From contig JADWOT020001141.1 of assembly GCA_036345935.2 (NCBI GenBank), positions 62,001-126,000 on the forward strand: a stretch of 64,000 bases of DNA, in the 5' to 3' direction. This DNA is from Taenia hydatigena (Eukaryota; Platyhelminthes; Cestoda; Cyclophyllidea; Taeniidae). The position numbers were made by a program, and so were the translations under genes. How positions within the stretch are numbered: the first letter of the stretch is position 1; each line of letters opens with the position of its first letter. The notes beneath the pieces are model-generated. The model was not told the origin of the DNA, did not search any database, and saw only the letters and a list, made by a program, of their open reading frames with translations. Positions 35,649 to 47,740 of the stretch are shown here, piece by piece.

Positions 35649-36768
35649 TAACTTCTGATTGACATGGATGAAAACTTTTTTACTTGAAAACCACTTCTTC
35701 AAAACGGACGGGTATTTTTGATTATTTCACAGACGTTGAATATCTGTTTCATTGATCCATCCGCGCAAATGCGCTGATTTTGACTTTGCGTAGAATTTGC
35801 GCTGCATCAAAATTCGAATCGACAAATGAAATATATGCTGTATAAGGCTTTGTTTGATGTAATTGTAAACGGCATGTCAATGGTCTTTCTTTTGACGTTT
35901 AAAATAATGCACACTTCTGTTCACTCGGGATGTTTGCATTCGAAAACAAGCTAGCCCATGACAATGGGCACCTCTCATACTGCTTTTCTTCTTTTTCTTT
36001 ATTTACTTCCATTGATACTTTTTAATAAACAATGGTAGTGGGGATTTGGCATGCAGGTCCCAACTGGCACATCTGTTTAACCCAGCTTACTAAAGTTAAT
36101 GCTTAAAAAACCGGCTATTTTGCACTATCCAACTACAGATGAGGTTCACGTTCATAAAATTTTGATGAACAGGAGGTAGATTAAATGAATTTAAATCATT
36201 GGCTCCAGTGTTCATTAGACCTTCGGATAGGCGTAATGCAATATTGCAACCTTTATATCGAAATGACAAAAGGACACAGTAAGGAGATGAGATAAAGCAA
36301 TTTTTTTACTCTCTACTCCCAATTTCTACATTTAGGTTAAAGACCATCATCGGCATCGGCAGTGCCATAGAGAAACAGTTCACGGTCGGATGTCTTATAC
36401 TCTCCATTCTCGTTGTCAGCTATTTGTCAGGAACAGCTAGATGCGGTTGAGTATTTAAAGATGGGTATACATATTTATTAGCAGTCAATTTGGTGGCTAT
36501 TTAATCGGTGCATCTCCACCATGGTTGCAGTTAAAGGCATTCACTGTCTAAGCGTGACTTCAGTACACCATACTGCAGGGTTGAAATCACAAGCAAGGCC
36601 TCATGCCTTCAAGAAGCTGTGGAATAAGTGGGTAAGCAAGGCCTTACCCAATGGTGCGAGAAAAAATTCAACTCATCGAGAACTTTCTTTGATTATTATT
36701 ATTATTACTTAAAGTAAGCGGTCCACGGACCCGCAACGCATTCCGAACAGTGGAGGATCATACCTACT

Positions 36769-36882
36769 TCCATAGTTAAAACGACCTTACACAAGCCACC
36801 GATGTATTTGTTATAGCTAGCGACACGATTACGCCAGTTTTGGCCATTAGGAAGCACGTCATGATAAACGCATCTAGTCATT
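36769..36882 (+). repeat. Arm-internal source of the junction duplicate
   Basis: These 114 bases reappear in direct orientation at the inner end of the arm (38049-38162) with only two differences. The mirror sequence is in the right arm at about 48576-48689. Confidence 0.85.
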
Positions 36883-37717
36883 TTGACGATCAAGGAGTAG
36901 GAGGACTATTACAATAGTCTGGTGCTTCTCTTGGTCGATGGAATTGCTAACTCTGCATCATATCATTCCTGTCAGATTAGCATTAGGGATGAGTAGTTGC
37001 AATCATTCCAATGCCTAGAAGCTTCGTGTCGCACATCAAATCTGTTCTTAACACTAATTGTTACAGGGCAGAAATGCATTCATTTCCTGTGGAACGATTT
37101 CTCAGGGACCTATAATAGGCGGACTAGTACTTCTTTCCACTCTATGCCCATGCCTTTGAGATCAGCAAAACGCAATCTTTTCATTTTTGCCTAAAAGTAA
37201 CAGGGTATTGGTTCAAGCACACTAAAATAAAGGCACCCTAAATGCTCAGTACATTAAAAAAGGTCCTCATTGACGGGCAAATTCTTGCTTGCACAAGAAT
37301 AAATAAGCTCAAAGCAAGAAACCAAATAACGAAGAGAAGTGAGGTGTGGTAAACCCTACCGTATGTCGGCATTGGCCAAATGCGCGACTATTGCTCCTCT
37401 ACGTTTTAATTACTCGCAAACCTGAGGACAGATCCATGTGGTGCCTTCGGCTTAATGTTTGACTTGTACTAAGCCCTGTTGCAGGATTTTTCGTGGCTTG
37501 TCTTCCTCGTTGCCGAACTGGTCTTCCACGAATGTCCAATATGCACGAACACTCCAGCAAGAACAATATCAAAAACGATGAGACACCATCGACAAGATGG
37601 CTCTAGTTGAGGTCTCTTTCCGCAAACAATGCAGAATAATAAGTATGGAAAATAGAGGGCTTTCCATTTTGCTACTTTGGATGAATTCAATGAGATGTAT
37701 CAGAGCATACCAAATTT

Positions 37718-37791
37718 GGATCTTGTGCACGTGCACTCTAAGTGAATGGAGGTCTCCAGATTCCCTGGATAATAGTTACTGCTTCGTTTTG
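37718..37791 (+). repeat. Dispersed repeat fragment, left-arm copy
   Basis: Matches 9187-9260; mirrored in the right arm at 47667-47740. See 9187-9260 for the shared core. Confidence 0.5.
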
Positions 37792-38048
37792 AGCACAAAA
37801 AAATGCAGGCATTACATCCAACTTAGCGATAAGGTAGTGAATAAATAGCCCTAAAAATTCCGCATTGAAAAATTGGCCTCATCACTCTCATTGTGTGCTC
37901 TTCTGCCTTCGCTTGCGCAAGTCTTCCTACCAATTGTAGCTTGCTACAAATTTCAGCATATGATAATTCGGTGAACCTAGTTGTCCGATATTCAACTTGA
38001 TTAGTTCCTAAATGTGCTGTAGGTCTGTTACGTATTTATGATGTTAAA

Positions 38049-38162
38049 TCCATAGTTAAAAAGACCTTACACAAGCCACCGATGTATTTGTTATAGCTAG
38101 CGACACGATTACACCAGTTTTGGCCATTAGGAAGCACGTCATGATAAACGCATCTAGTCATT
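38049..38162 (+). repeat. 114-bp duplicate at left arm/spacer junction
   Basis: A direct copy of 36769-36882 that starts within the last bases of the arm (sharing TCC with the arm end AAATCC) and stops at TAGTCATT, where unique spacer begins. It has two differences from the left-arm source and two others from the right-arm counterpart; at all four sites it agrees with one of the arms. Nothing similar exists at the right junction. Confidence 0.85.
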
Positions 38163-38404
38163 AGCCGCCATAGACATCAAAATAATGGCGTTGTTTGAGG
38201 ACCCTCATCCGTTTAACTTACTTTTCTTGAAATATTACTAACTTCGTATCAACTAAGCACAGTAACAAGGAATTGTGTATTAATTAACTCAGCTTGAGTA
38301 ATTCTTGCGCTGTTAAGGGATGGGTAGGATTGCATTAAGGACTTGGACTCCTTTTTGAAGGAGATGTCGGACCCTCGCAGTAAATAAGACCAGATCAATT
38401 TTAC

Positions 38405-38491
38405 TCACATTGTAATTGAGGCGAAAATAGGGGTAATCAAGCATATATTAAACAGGACAATACTAAGTCCAAGAGGCCACTTCGTAGCAAC
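38405..38491 (-). other. Out-of-phase membrane-anchor exon of the antigen-like gene
   Basis: From the TTGCAG acceptor, the phase-0 frame gives 28 codons: a short polar start, then a long hydrophobic run (SIVLFNICLITPIFASI) and a stop. Exon 2 delivers phase 1, so this frame is not used unless there is an unseen microexon or one base was gained or lost near the exon start. Confidence 0.5.
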
Positions 38492-39902
38492 CTGCAATGG
38501 AAGGTGATTTGTTAGGCAATAATGAAGGTACGACGTTACACATTGATGACTGACCTAAGCGACAAATTAGGCATGGACTATGGACATGAAAGCAAAAATG
38601 ATCAATGGAGTCGTGGAACCTACCTGATATCCACTGCTAGTAGCATGTCCTCCATCCGACTCTACTAAAAATCATGCTTGTGAGGATGAGGCCTGATAAA
38701 TGTGCACTTCGCAAGTCAAAAAATCGACGCATGCATATAAGGAAATGCAATGAATACAATCCGATAAGAACTTACCATTCGGTCCTGTTCTAAGTAAAGT
38801 GTCGTAAGTAAGAACAACACTGCCATTTTCCACGGCTACTGCCTCCATTGAGTATAGTGCATTGGGGTGCAGTTGATCAATAATGAGTTTCTCCTTGTCC
38901 ACTTTTGCCAACTTGGACTTCAATTTATCCAGAACTTCAACTTGAGTGTAAATTACTTCAACATATTCTACGCCGCGGTCAATCAAATTCTGTGCATTCC
39001 AAGTCAACAGAAACGCATTATATTTCACTTGGGTCCAATGAAACACTTGCTTGGAAATTGTGCCTTCCGTTACGTTTTCTAAAATACAGCATCATACGGT
39101 GAGCATGTTTAAGGCTCCCCGTTTCAATTAGCTTGGGTCTGTGAACCACTAGCTCCTAGCGGCAGGAAATTTATGCTTGTGTTTGCCATGACGTTGGTGT
39201 ATCTGCCTTAAAAATGCGTAAGTGTGGATGTATGAACTGCCAAGTACTAGGGTTAGAGAGGATTATTATCTAGTGGTCGTCATTTCATAATGCACTAGAA
39301 GGTCGAACAAGGAAAACATAGGTAAGACTGCCGCGTTTATGACAAAAATGGCATGATCATGCATTCAGGTGCAAAATAATAGTCTGTGATTCATGCCGTG
39401 TTCAGCGTTGAGATTTTGACTAAAAATATGGCTGAAATTGATGATTCGCCGCTACAACTCTGCTTTTCTGTGCGAGGGAGGAAGAGCGAATGAAATGGTT
39501 AGGATTCTAAATTCAAGTAGGAATGGTAGATGCAATCGGCAAACATTTCCTCCTCACATCCAACGCCAATTCCCACAATAATGATTATCATTGAAATTAG
39601 GAACTTTTGCGCTTAGATCCACGTTTGGTGCCTGCAATCCAATCATAGCAATAGATAGCAGTTAGTTTAAACCGGCGGTTTTAAGTTCGTATCCTTTTCC
39701 ATTCTCCTCAATTCGTGCAAAACTTAATTCATGTGCTTGCAAACGCAAAATAAAATGTCGTTGGCACAATATTAGTCTGCGTCAAATGCTACTGCACATG
39801 TGCTGAGCAAAAGGATATGCTAGGCGGCAACGTACCGTCAGCTCCTCTCAATTCTGAGGTGAAAACCGAGACGGCCAACAATACGACACAGAAACGGGCC
39901 AT
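38463..39902 (-). CDS. Oncosphere-antigen-like FnIII protein, three exons
   Basis: Probably a secreted or membrane-anchored larval surface protein. Exon 1 (39836-39902) encodes a signal peptide, MARFCVVLLAVSVFTSELRG, ending in phase 1 at donor GTACGT. Intron 1 is 757 nt. Exon 2 (38776-39078) follows a TTTTAG acceptor and encodes residues 23-123, one fibronectin type III domain (core VFHWTQVKYNAFLLTW, later QLHPNALYSMEAVAV), with Asn sequons NVT (24-26) and NGS (107-109). It ends in phase 1 at donor GTAAGT. Intron 2 is 284 nt with acceptor TTGCAG. Exon 3 begins at 38491. Spliced in phase, the protein ends after nine codons (stop 38463-38465, 132 aa). In another phase, exon 3 reads VATKWPLGLSIVLFNICLI and on to a TGA at 38405-38407, a typical C-terminal anchor that would give about 151 aa. 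The signal/FnIII/anchor layout fits the EG95/TSOL18/45W family; a frameshifted family pseudogene is the alternative. Confidence 0.75.
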
Positions 39903-39944
39903 CGCCTTCAATATTGTAGTTATTTTCAGGCACAAATCATGGTG

Positions 39945-39952
39945 TATTTATA
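39945..39952 (-). promoter_or_regulatory. TATA box of the antigen-like gene
   Basis: TATAAATA on the minus strand, 42 nt upstream of the ATG. The usual ~30-nt spacing puts transcription start about 10-20 nt before the ATG, so the 5' leader would be very short. This supports the chosen start codon; an ATG a little upstream is followed within four codons by a stop. Confidence 0.5.
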
Positions 39953-42593
39953 AGAGTGCTCTACATTCAATCCAACCTATAAGCTACCTTAACCATGATC
40001 AACAAATTCAATTCGCCAGCAGCGATTTCGCGCATGGCGTGATAAGATGCGTGGGCACTCACGCATCCATCTATCACGCTTCTTATCAATGGGGTGCACA
40101 AAGACGTGATCTAGGTGTGTCATAATGATAACAATATCTCATGCACACTGCTCATCGATATTGACATCACCTCAGAAGGGTTCCCGAAATAAATGCTACT
40201 GCATTCACAGCTTCATCACTACGTCTTGCCGAACACTTTGTCATCAGCAGCCACTACAATTTTTCGTTCCATTCAAACTAGCGTTCGGCTTGTCCTAGGG
40301 TAAAATGTAATGGATCTATTCAAAATCGTGGCCTGCTTTCAGCCCTTCTAGTTACCGTTCAACCTGTTGTATAGAATACCTTGGGCATTTGCCTTGCTCA
40401 CGTAGGTTGTACTAGTTCTACCCTCTCGGTAGCAAAACGGGATCAAACAGACATTTACTTTGCCGCACTGAGGCATTATTGATGAGCCATTAAAGAAAAT
40501 TCGAAGCAGTGAATAATTTGTGAATTACTGATTGTCAGCGAGGGCCCATTTGCACTCAACATGGACATCACTGTCAAACGCAGCGACAGCATTGGTTAGC
40601 ATCAATGAATATGACTCTGCCTTGAAATCGAGGATGGGATGCACTTCAGCACTGCCTAGGTTGTTTTCCCACAGCGGTAATATCAACCTAGCTATTGGAT
40701 GTGCGGATCTATGAGGGGCAGTGGTGTCACATTTAAGTCAAGAGAGCGCAAAGTAGGTAAGTCAGTTGTTTTTGCCGTGGAGTGGAGTCTGATCGGGCCG
40801 AAAATCACAATGTGCTTGCATAAACGCATAGCTCTGGCCGTAGGGAGTAATTCCTCGTGACATGTTCTGCTGCAAGTCCAAAATAAGTAGTAGCCAATCT
40901 GCGCAGACCATGTCAGCACCATGAGTCGGGTATTGAACTCCACAAAGCACAGTCATGCAATATATTTCACCTGAGAAACTGGACAGACTTTCGCTTTCAC
41001 ATACAATACGACAGTCTGGTAAAGCAATGCACTGAGATAGTAGCTTGGCTAAAATAATAGGTTGGCGAGATTGGGTCACCAAGGTGAGCTTAATGAATGC
41101 TGTGGGAAAGTAAAAAGGGGTGGACGCTTAATCAACAAAGTATTCTCCTCAGTAGCAGCAAGTTGACTGCTATGCCTGAATAATTTTGCATACGATGACA
41201 GTGAATCACGTGCTAGAAAGGAGGTCAAATTGAGTCACTCACACTGGCTGCAATGTGGCAGAAGCGTTGCGGGTTCATCATTACCACCACAGCTTGAGTG
41301 ATATGTAATGTTAAATGCGTACCGTTGTTAAGTGCCTTACTGCAAGGCCTTAATCAATGGATCGTAACATTTACAATCGGCGCCGATGCTCTCAAATGTG
41401 GGCATGAATGTGCTTAAAGAACAAGGCGTTGAGCTGAAATACACCTCCTGGTCGGCGAACCCGAAAGAAAAAGGACTCTTTCTGCTGCCCTACTGTACAG
41501 CTGAAAGCTTTTGTTTATCGCCCTCTAGATTTGCTGATTTGAAGTTCCTTTAAGCGGTACCTTCGAAGCCTTCTTACGGAACCTACACACGACATCAGAA
41601 AAATTTAAATGCCTCTATTTATTGACATGCCAACTAGCTTTGGTGACAGCTCCGTTTTCATTCTTTGAGCCAACGCAGTAAGGAAGCGGTGATATCTGGG
41701 TAATCTGTCTCACCCACCTTAGCATGGGCAGCATAAGCTGCTTTGTAGGAACGGTCAAACGATCCCACACAGGATAGAACTCGCTAGCGGTTCCGCTACC
41801 CAAATTTCATTTTCCTCGGCTTCGTATCATGCACATAGCAAATTGTGTGATGCTTATTTGGTCCTTATCATCGTACCAAAAATTGGCCTTTCTTAAATAA
41901 ACTTTGGTTCAACTGTTGCATTCGCAAAATTAAATATGGCAAGGCTGGACATCGTTTTCAACTGCATGCAATTTACATTTTACGCAACATCAACAAATTT
42001 GCGATTCTCAGCCATTTTTTTTAAATTGGTGTCACTCAGTGCCGAAATCACTGGGCTATTAAAGAGCCGCTTATTGTCAGCGGCTGTTTCAAAGGCCTTT
42101 CATTTTCAGCGATGAAAACCCACAACAAATGTGTGTTGTGTAGCGATTTGCATTTCGCTTTACGCACACTTGAAACATTATGTTGCTATCGAAACAGGGA
42201 AATGGTTCCAGCCAACATTAGTCGGTCTTTTTGCATGCCAATCGCGCGGTGAATGCAAGCTTCAAACCAGCATTCAGTCGATATCAGTTTGAAAACTGAT
42301 AGCTCCAATCGAAGTCGTTGGTCCGCTTTTAACCATGTGGGTTGCAGTTCAAACTGTGATTCAAAAGGTGTTGGGTGGACATAATTCCCAAGTAGATTAC
42401 TCTAGTTCTTCCCATCAGTAGTTATGGAGACAAACACGCTGCTGATAATTTGACAACCTGAACCAGCATTGACATGCCGGTCAGGAAGGTTGAAGCAGTA
42501 GAGAATAGACAAATGGAAAAAAATCGGCATAATCATTTAAGCGATCCGCTAAATGAATCCACTGCAAAACTGTCCGTGCTATGTTCTCTCATC

Positions 42594-42617
42594 TGGGCAC
42601 ACGCATGCGTGTGCCCA
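42594..42617. repeat. Perfect 24-bp palindrome
   Basis: Each half reads TGGGCACACGCA with no central spacer. It sits about 120 bp from the geometric centre of the big inverted repeat (about 42729). It could form a hairpin or bind a dimeric protein; no function is shown. Confidence 0.8.
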
Positions 42618-42920
42618 AGGCTCACGCTTCTTTTACCCACCATGTTTCATTAATAATGCAGATGAGATCGAGAATGTGTCGCATCAGTGTTGCTCACTGA
42701 GTCGCTATAGCGTGACAACCTCCTCCATTTCTGTTTCATCAACCAAGAGATGCTTTCTACTTAACGGCCTCTCCTTTAGAATCGTTCAAACATTAGATCG
42801 AGAGCAGAGCCGCCGATTGCGAATGCTGCAAAAGGCTGTCTAAGTCCCGTAGTTAGGCGTTCCACACTAAGAATGTGTTTGTTATCCCTCTGACTGTGAT
42901 AATATCGGTGAACCCACAAA

Positions 42921-43066
42921 GTGTCTGCCACGTTGCAGGCAGTGTGAGCGATTCTTGCTGACCGGCTTTCTGGCACTTGACTATACTGTGATGCTTCGCG
43001 AAGTTATTCAAGCATGTGATCCAACTAACTGATGCTAATAAGTCCCCACTGACTGAAGGACTGCTT
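42921..43066 (+). repeat. Spacer repeat pair, copy 1
   Basis: Aligns with 45533-45683 at roughly 65-70% by eye. Landmarks are GTGTCTGCCACGT, CAGTGTGAG, GTGATGCTTCGCGAAGTTAT, CAAGCATG and GAAGGACTGCTT. Family unknown. Confidence 0.5.
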
Positions 43067-45532
43067 TACAATTTCTCAGGTCTTCAAGCTGGCATGTGTA
43101 TGGACAATTGAAATTGGCATGCACTGACACAGGCCTGTTTGGATCCACCTCGAACAGCAGAATGGAAACTATCGACCAACTCTCAGACTTGGACTGCCGA
43201 TATTTCTCTTCATAGCATTTTGCACATTAATGGCGAGACAGAGAACTTACTTCAACGTGTCTTACCGACCGAATCCAGTCATCTTGTTAGAAGCGCGTGC
43301 ATTGTTGTACAACAGGATGGTATTGAATGTGGCTGCGAAGTCTGTTTCGCGGTTCGGGCAAAATATACTGCGTGAATGTGCGTTGCGGGTGGGATTGGCT
43401 GAGCTGCGGTTCACTGAAATGAGTCAGACTTGAACAACTTAATACTTTGGTGGTAAAACTAAAGGCTGATACATTTGTTGTGGTTCAACATCATTTATTT
43501 CACGCATGCACTTAATGGAACTCTAAGTGCAGGCGCATCACGTTGTGGTTCAGCAGAGGCATGGCAATATTCGCAGAGCACAAAAGATTCCAGCAGGCCA
43601 CAAAAATTGTGCCTGCAAAGACACAGGCCATAATCATTATGCATAAAATGAGTGAGTACATAGCTGAATGCATGAGAAAGTAAGTGCTTTCCATGTTTGG
43701 GTGACCGTCCTCACTCCCCAAATTAAGTGCAGTCCAACTACAAATTAGTGGTGCTGACTCTTGTAGCATCAAGCTTCCCTGCCTTTAGTAAGGGAATGTA
43801 AAAGGCACATGCTTACCTGGCAATACAACGTGCTTTTTGACTTGCTTTTATCAACAGATTTCCTTTGGATGGTGCCAAATCACTACTTAATTCAACGGTG
43901 TCCGAGTCCTTACATGCTACTTGTTGATTGTATAGACGACGTTACTTCTTACGTTTGAAAAGTGCAAGCAGGCATACATGAAGTCGAGCCTGATTGCGGT
44001 GATTAATTCTAGCGTATTTGCCCACCTTATTGAATTTGACTTCGAGGGTTTCACAAGCATTAGGCATCGCTGCGTTTGATCGCATGAATTCTGCCTACCC
44101 AAGTGCCGGGATTTCCCGCTTTCCCGACCACATAATTAAAGCATCCTTAATATTGGTCTAGCATTACAGGTAATTCACCAGGAGCATGCCACCTTAAAAT
44201 TAGGAGTGAAGCCAAGAGTTATACGTGTATTCCATTTGCGGGACCAGCAACTGTGAATAACACCACAGCCGACATGACACTTGTTATTACGGGCTGGCAA
44301 GTAAGGTTGACACATTCTTGAGTTAGTCGAAATTGCGCGAACCCCTGCATGACATTGCACGTAATTACCCTTCCGCTCTCCACAGTCCCGACCAGTCCGC
44401 AGGCTCAAGTAACTTCTTGCTTCGCCTCTATTAGTTATGCAACTGAATCACGTCGCCTTGGTACTTCAGTCAAGTTAAGGTATTCGTACATTGCCTTACC
44501 ATTCGACGTATTGCATGTGGCAGCATTATGTGCAATACAATCGACGGAAGCGTGCCTTTGGGTGCGTAATCGTTGAGGTGCGTTTCATTGAATAAGGTGA
44601 AATTCGGTGGGAGCAGATTGGTGACGCAAATGGCAAAACAAACTCAAAAAGTGCACTTCACGAACCAACAACTAAAACGACAATGCTAGCGATCTTAGCA
44701 GGACATTGCAAATTGATATTATTGCATGCAAAGGTTTTACTTTAGAGTATTGTCACCTTATCTTCGCATGTGACCGAATGCAGGTAACATTTCCTTATCA
44801 CACCGTTGTTTTAGAATTGATTTTGGACCCATTGTTTGATGCATAGCTGTTCACTTCTCCCTGTGAATCAAAGGAATACACTTGACACTCACTGACGCAT
44901 AACAACAGTAGGGATATTTTGAGTGTGGTCAGCGTTGTATTTTTTTCCGAACTTCGACACATGCCTTTGTGGCCTCCTTCTCAATGAGTTAATCTATTGG
45001 CACTAAGCTGTCAAATTCCATCACTAGTCCATAACTGCTAGCTTTAATTGTCAATGTACCAGTAAGTTTGCTAAATCGTTTGATTTACTGCAGAACATCT
45101 TACTGGAATTTTAGCAAAGCAATGCATCGACTTTAATGCCATCATTATGACAGGTTTCTTAGTTGCTTAAGGCATCCGCAGGCCCGATGTCACTGAACAG
45201 TCATTTGCACTACTTAGTAGCATTGTTCACCTGGATGCAGTTCATTCCAAGGAATGTAAACGTGATTAGGGTGATTGGGAAAGGAGCGACTGATGTTTTG
45301 TACTCCAGTTTAGTAAATTGTTAGCGTTAACAGCTGGATTTTCAAGCAACTCTTACTATTTGGGCTTAATAGTCAGAGAGGACATCCGCGCTGCTGTGTC
45401 TCATATACCCATGCACACTTTAGCCGGTAAATTATTCTTAACATATCACTGATCGAGTCTATGTGAATAGAACTTTAACGACCCATCCATCGCTTGCCTC
45501 CCTACCTGAGATTGTAACGATGACCGTACAAC

Positions 45533-45683
45533 GTGTCTGCCACGTCGGGGTCAGTATGAGTGGTTCAAATTGACCTCCTTCCAATCATGCATTGGTAATG
45601 TGATCTTGCACGAAGTTATCCAAGCATGGTGGTACACCTGTTACCACTGGAGCGAATTCTCTATGGGTTGAAGGGCTACTCGT
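45533..45683 (+). repeat. Spacer repeat pair, copy 2
   Basis: Direct-orientation partner of 42921-43066, about 2.5 kb away. Landmarks are GTGTCTGCCACGT, CAGTATGAG, GTGATCTTGCACGAAGTTAT, CAAGCATG and GAAGGGCTACT. Confidence 0.5.
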
Positions 45684-47666
45684 TTGCTTATTAACTGCTA
45701 TCAACTTGCTCTCTATGCAGTGGTGAGCATTGGTGTATTGAATCATAAGGCTGATTGAATCAACTTTAAGTAACGAATCAAAAATTTTCTTCGTTGCTAA
45801 TTTTATTTTTACTTAGCAGTTGCAGGATGGAGGTTCCAACTCAGGTCAGCTCATCGAATGCGTCTCCCTGTTCTTGTATATCGCTTTCGTTGGAATGCTC
45901 GTGCATTGTGTTACCATGTGCTGAATCGGCATTCGACTTAAGCATTGGAACTTCTAAAAGGGGTGGAATTATCCACTGCCCAGCTGAATCTCACTTTTTT
46001 GCTGACTAAGGGTGGATTTTGGTTACAGTCAAGAGAAAATTAGGTCAAATCACCCTTTTTGGCATCGCCAGTGCAGATTCGTCTTTCCTAAAAGCGCGGT
46101 AGGGGATAATTCGAATCTTCAAATTAGGTCTATGACATTCGCAGGTGAAGGACAAACCGCTTTGAATGGTGAGCTTTTTATCGTTAAAGGAAAGTTTGAT
46201 GGCATATATTTGATTTATCTGAAGGTACTGTCGTCTTGAGGAGGGCTATTACTCACTTTTCTGTTGTTGGTGGAATCCAATGTGGAACACTAGCACATCC
46301 ACCAAAGGATAGGAGAATCACAGGCAATTAAAATGCATCAAGTGCGCATTCGGATTTTGCAAAGCAAGATTTCCTAGCATCCAAATGAACTACAATCGCT
46401 CCCACAGAAACAGCATTTGCACAATGCGAAAAGATCACAGGAAGTAGCAGGGAAGAAGCTTAAGAAAACCAAAACAGATCAACAAAGTAGAAAGGAGAGC
46501 TTGTCCATGTCAGCGTTTCAATCAGTTAAAGCGTAAAATGCTCAGTCTACCTTTTGATTAGGCATATTGGCCATGCCACTACGCTTTATTTTGACGAATC
46601 TGGCAAAGGCTGGCTAGGCGAAATCGCTTTGCTAAGCGATTCTTGGATGCTGGATAGCAACTTTACGATAAAGAGCGATCCAACAAAAGTTATGAATAAG
46701 TCTTGGTGATTAAAAGTTTCTAACCAAGATGGCAACACACCACTCTAAAGCTAGCTGTTTGAGTTATCCGGTATAACTGGGTACTGGACACATCATAAGA
46801 CGTTGTAGAAGAGTCATGCCCTTAGCCAATATCTTTGACCTCTTCGTTAACAGGCATGCGAATGGAGCAGCGATTTGTGTAGCGAGTTGCGCGTTACTCT
46901 GTTTTACCCTGTTCAATGATGCAAAGTTAATTAGGACTGGGATACTTCACTTCTCATAGGTTTTGTCGATCAAGTAGGTAGAATTGGGAAACATTCAAAG
47001 TCGTGAGTCACACTGCACCTCTGCGAGAACGAGACTAATTCTTCACGAGACCATGCCATTCAGCTAAAAACATCCTAAATAATGTGGTACGATACTTCTC
47101 CTTGCTCCCTTTTTTGGTCTGCAGAGGCGTGATGGCCATGTATTTTATATCTTTAGAAACACGGTGGTGTGATGTTAGTTGTGTCTGTGCCACTACAAAC
47201 ATTCTGTTCGCAAACAGTCAGGGTGGGATAGTGAGCTTTAGGATTTATTTGCACTGTGTAACCTGATGAGTCCTCCGTCAGTCGACCTTGTCAGAGCAGT
47301 CGATAGTTTAATGCTTACAAGCTGTCGTTATCAGAGACGCCAGCAACCACTATTTTGTTTTGCAATTGTAAAATGAATTCATTTGCCATGAACTTCTTCG
47401 TGTGGAGGATTTAACATCATAAATACGCAACAGACCTACAGCACATTTAGTAACCAATCAAGTTGAATATCGGACAACTAGGTTCACCAAATTATCATAT
47501 GCTGAAATTTGTAGCAAGCTACAATTGGTAGGAAGACTTGCGCAAGCGAAGGCAGAAGAGCACACAATGAGAGTGATGAGGCCAATTTTTCAATGCGGAC
47601 TTTTTGGGGTTATTTGTTCACTACCTTATCGCCAAGTTGGATGTAATGCCTGCACCTTTTTGTGCT

Positions 47667-47740
47667 CAAAACGAAGCAGTAACAATTATCCAGGGAATCT
47701 GGAGACCTCCATTCACTTAGAGTGCACGTGCACAAGATCC
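47667..47740 (-). repeat. Dispersed repeat fragment, right-arm copy
   Basis: Mirror of 37718-37791 and related to 9187-9260. Confidence 0.5.

Larger units (their letters stand above)
21593..38051 (+). repeat. Left arm of a >16-kb inverted repeat
   Basis: Read 5' to 3', this arm equals the reverse complement of 47407-64000. Matching positions add up to 85593 at the outer edge, about 85550-85580 through most of the arm, and 85458 at the inner end; the changes mark small insertions and deletions. Hand-aligned stretches show 96-97.5% identity, for example about 12 differences in 384 bases at 32898-33281. The inner end is sharp: the arms share AAATCC and then diverge at 38052. The outer end is not visible because the partner runs off the window. 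Between the features listed separately the arm holds no gene I can support. Confidence 0.95.
38052..47406. other. Unique spacer between the inverted arms
   Basis: 9,355 bp that is not mirrored. Besides the antigen-like gene, the repeat pair and the palindrome listed separately, the stretches 40.0-42.5 kb, 43.1-45.5 kb and 45.7-47.4 kb hold no gene I can support. Open frames there reach about 106 codons and show no recognisable domain. Confidence 0.8.

Noticed and set aside
36692..36707. ATT microsatellite, mirrored in the right arm
   Set aside because: Five units only; ordinary low-complexity sequence.
37469..37690. 73-codon frame kept in both arms (mirror 47768-47989)
   Set aside because: The differences I compared are essentially all amino-acid changing, the opposite of what a maintained protein would show.
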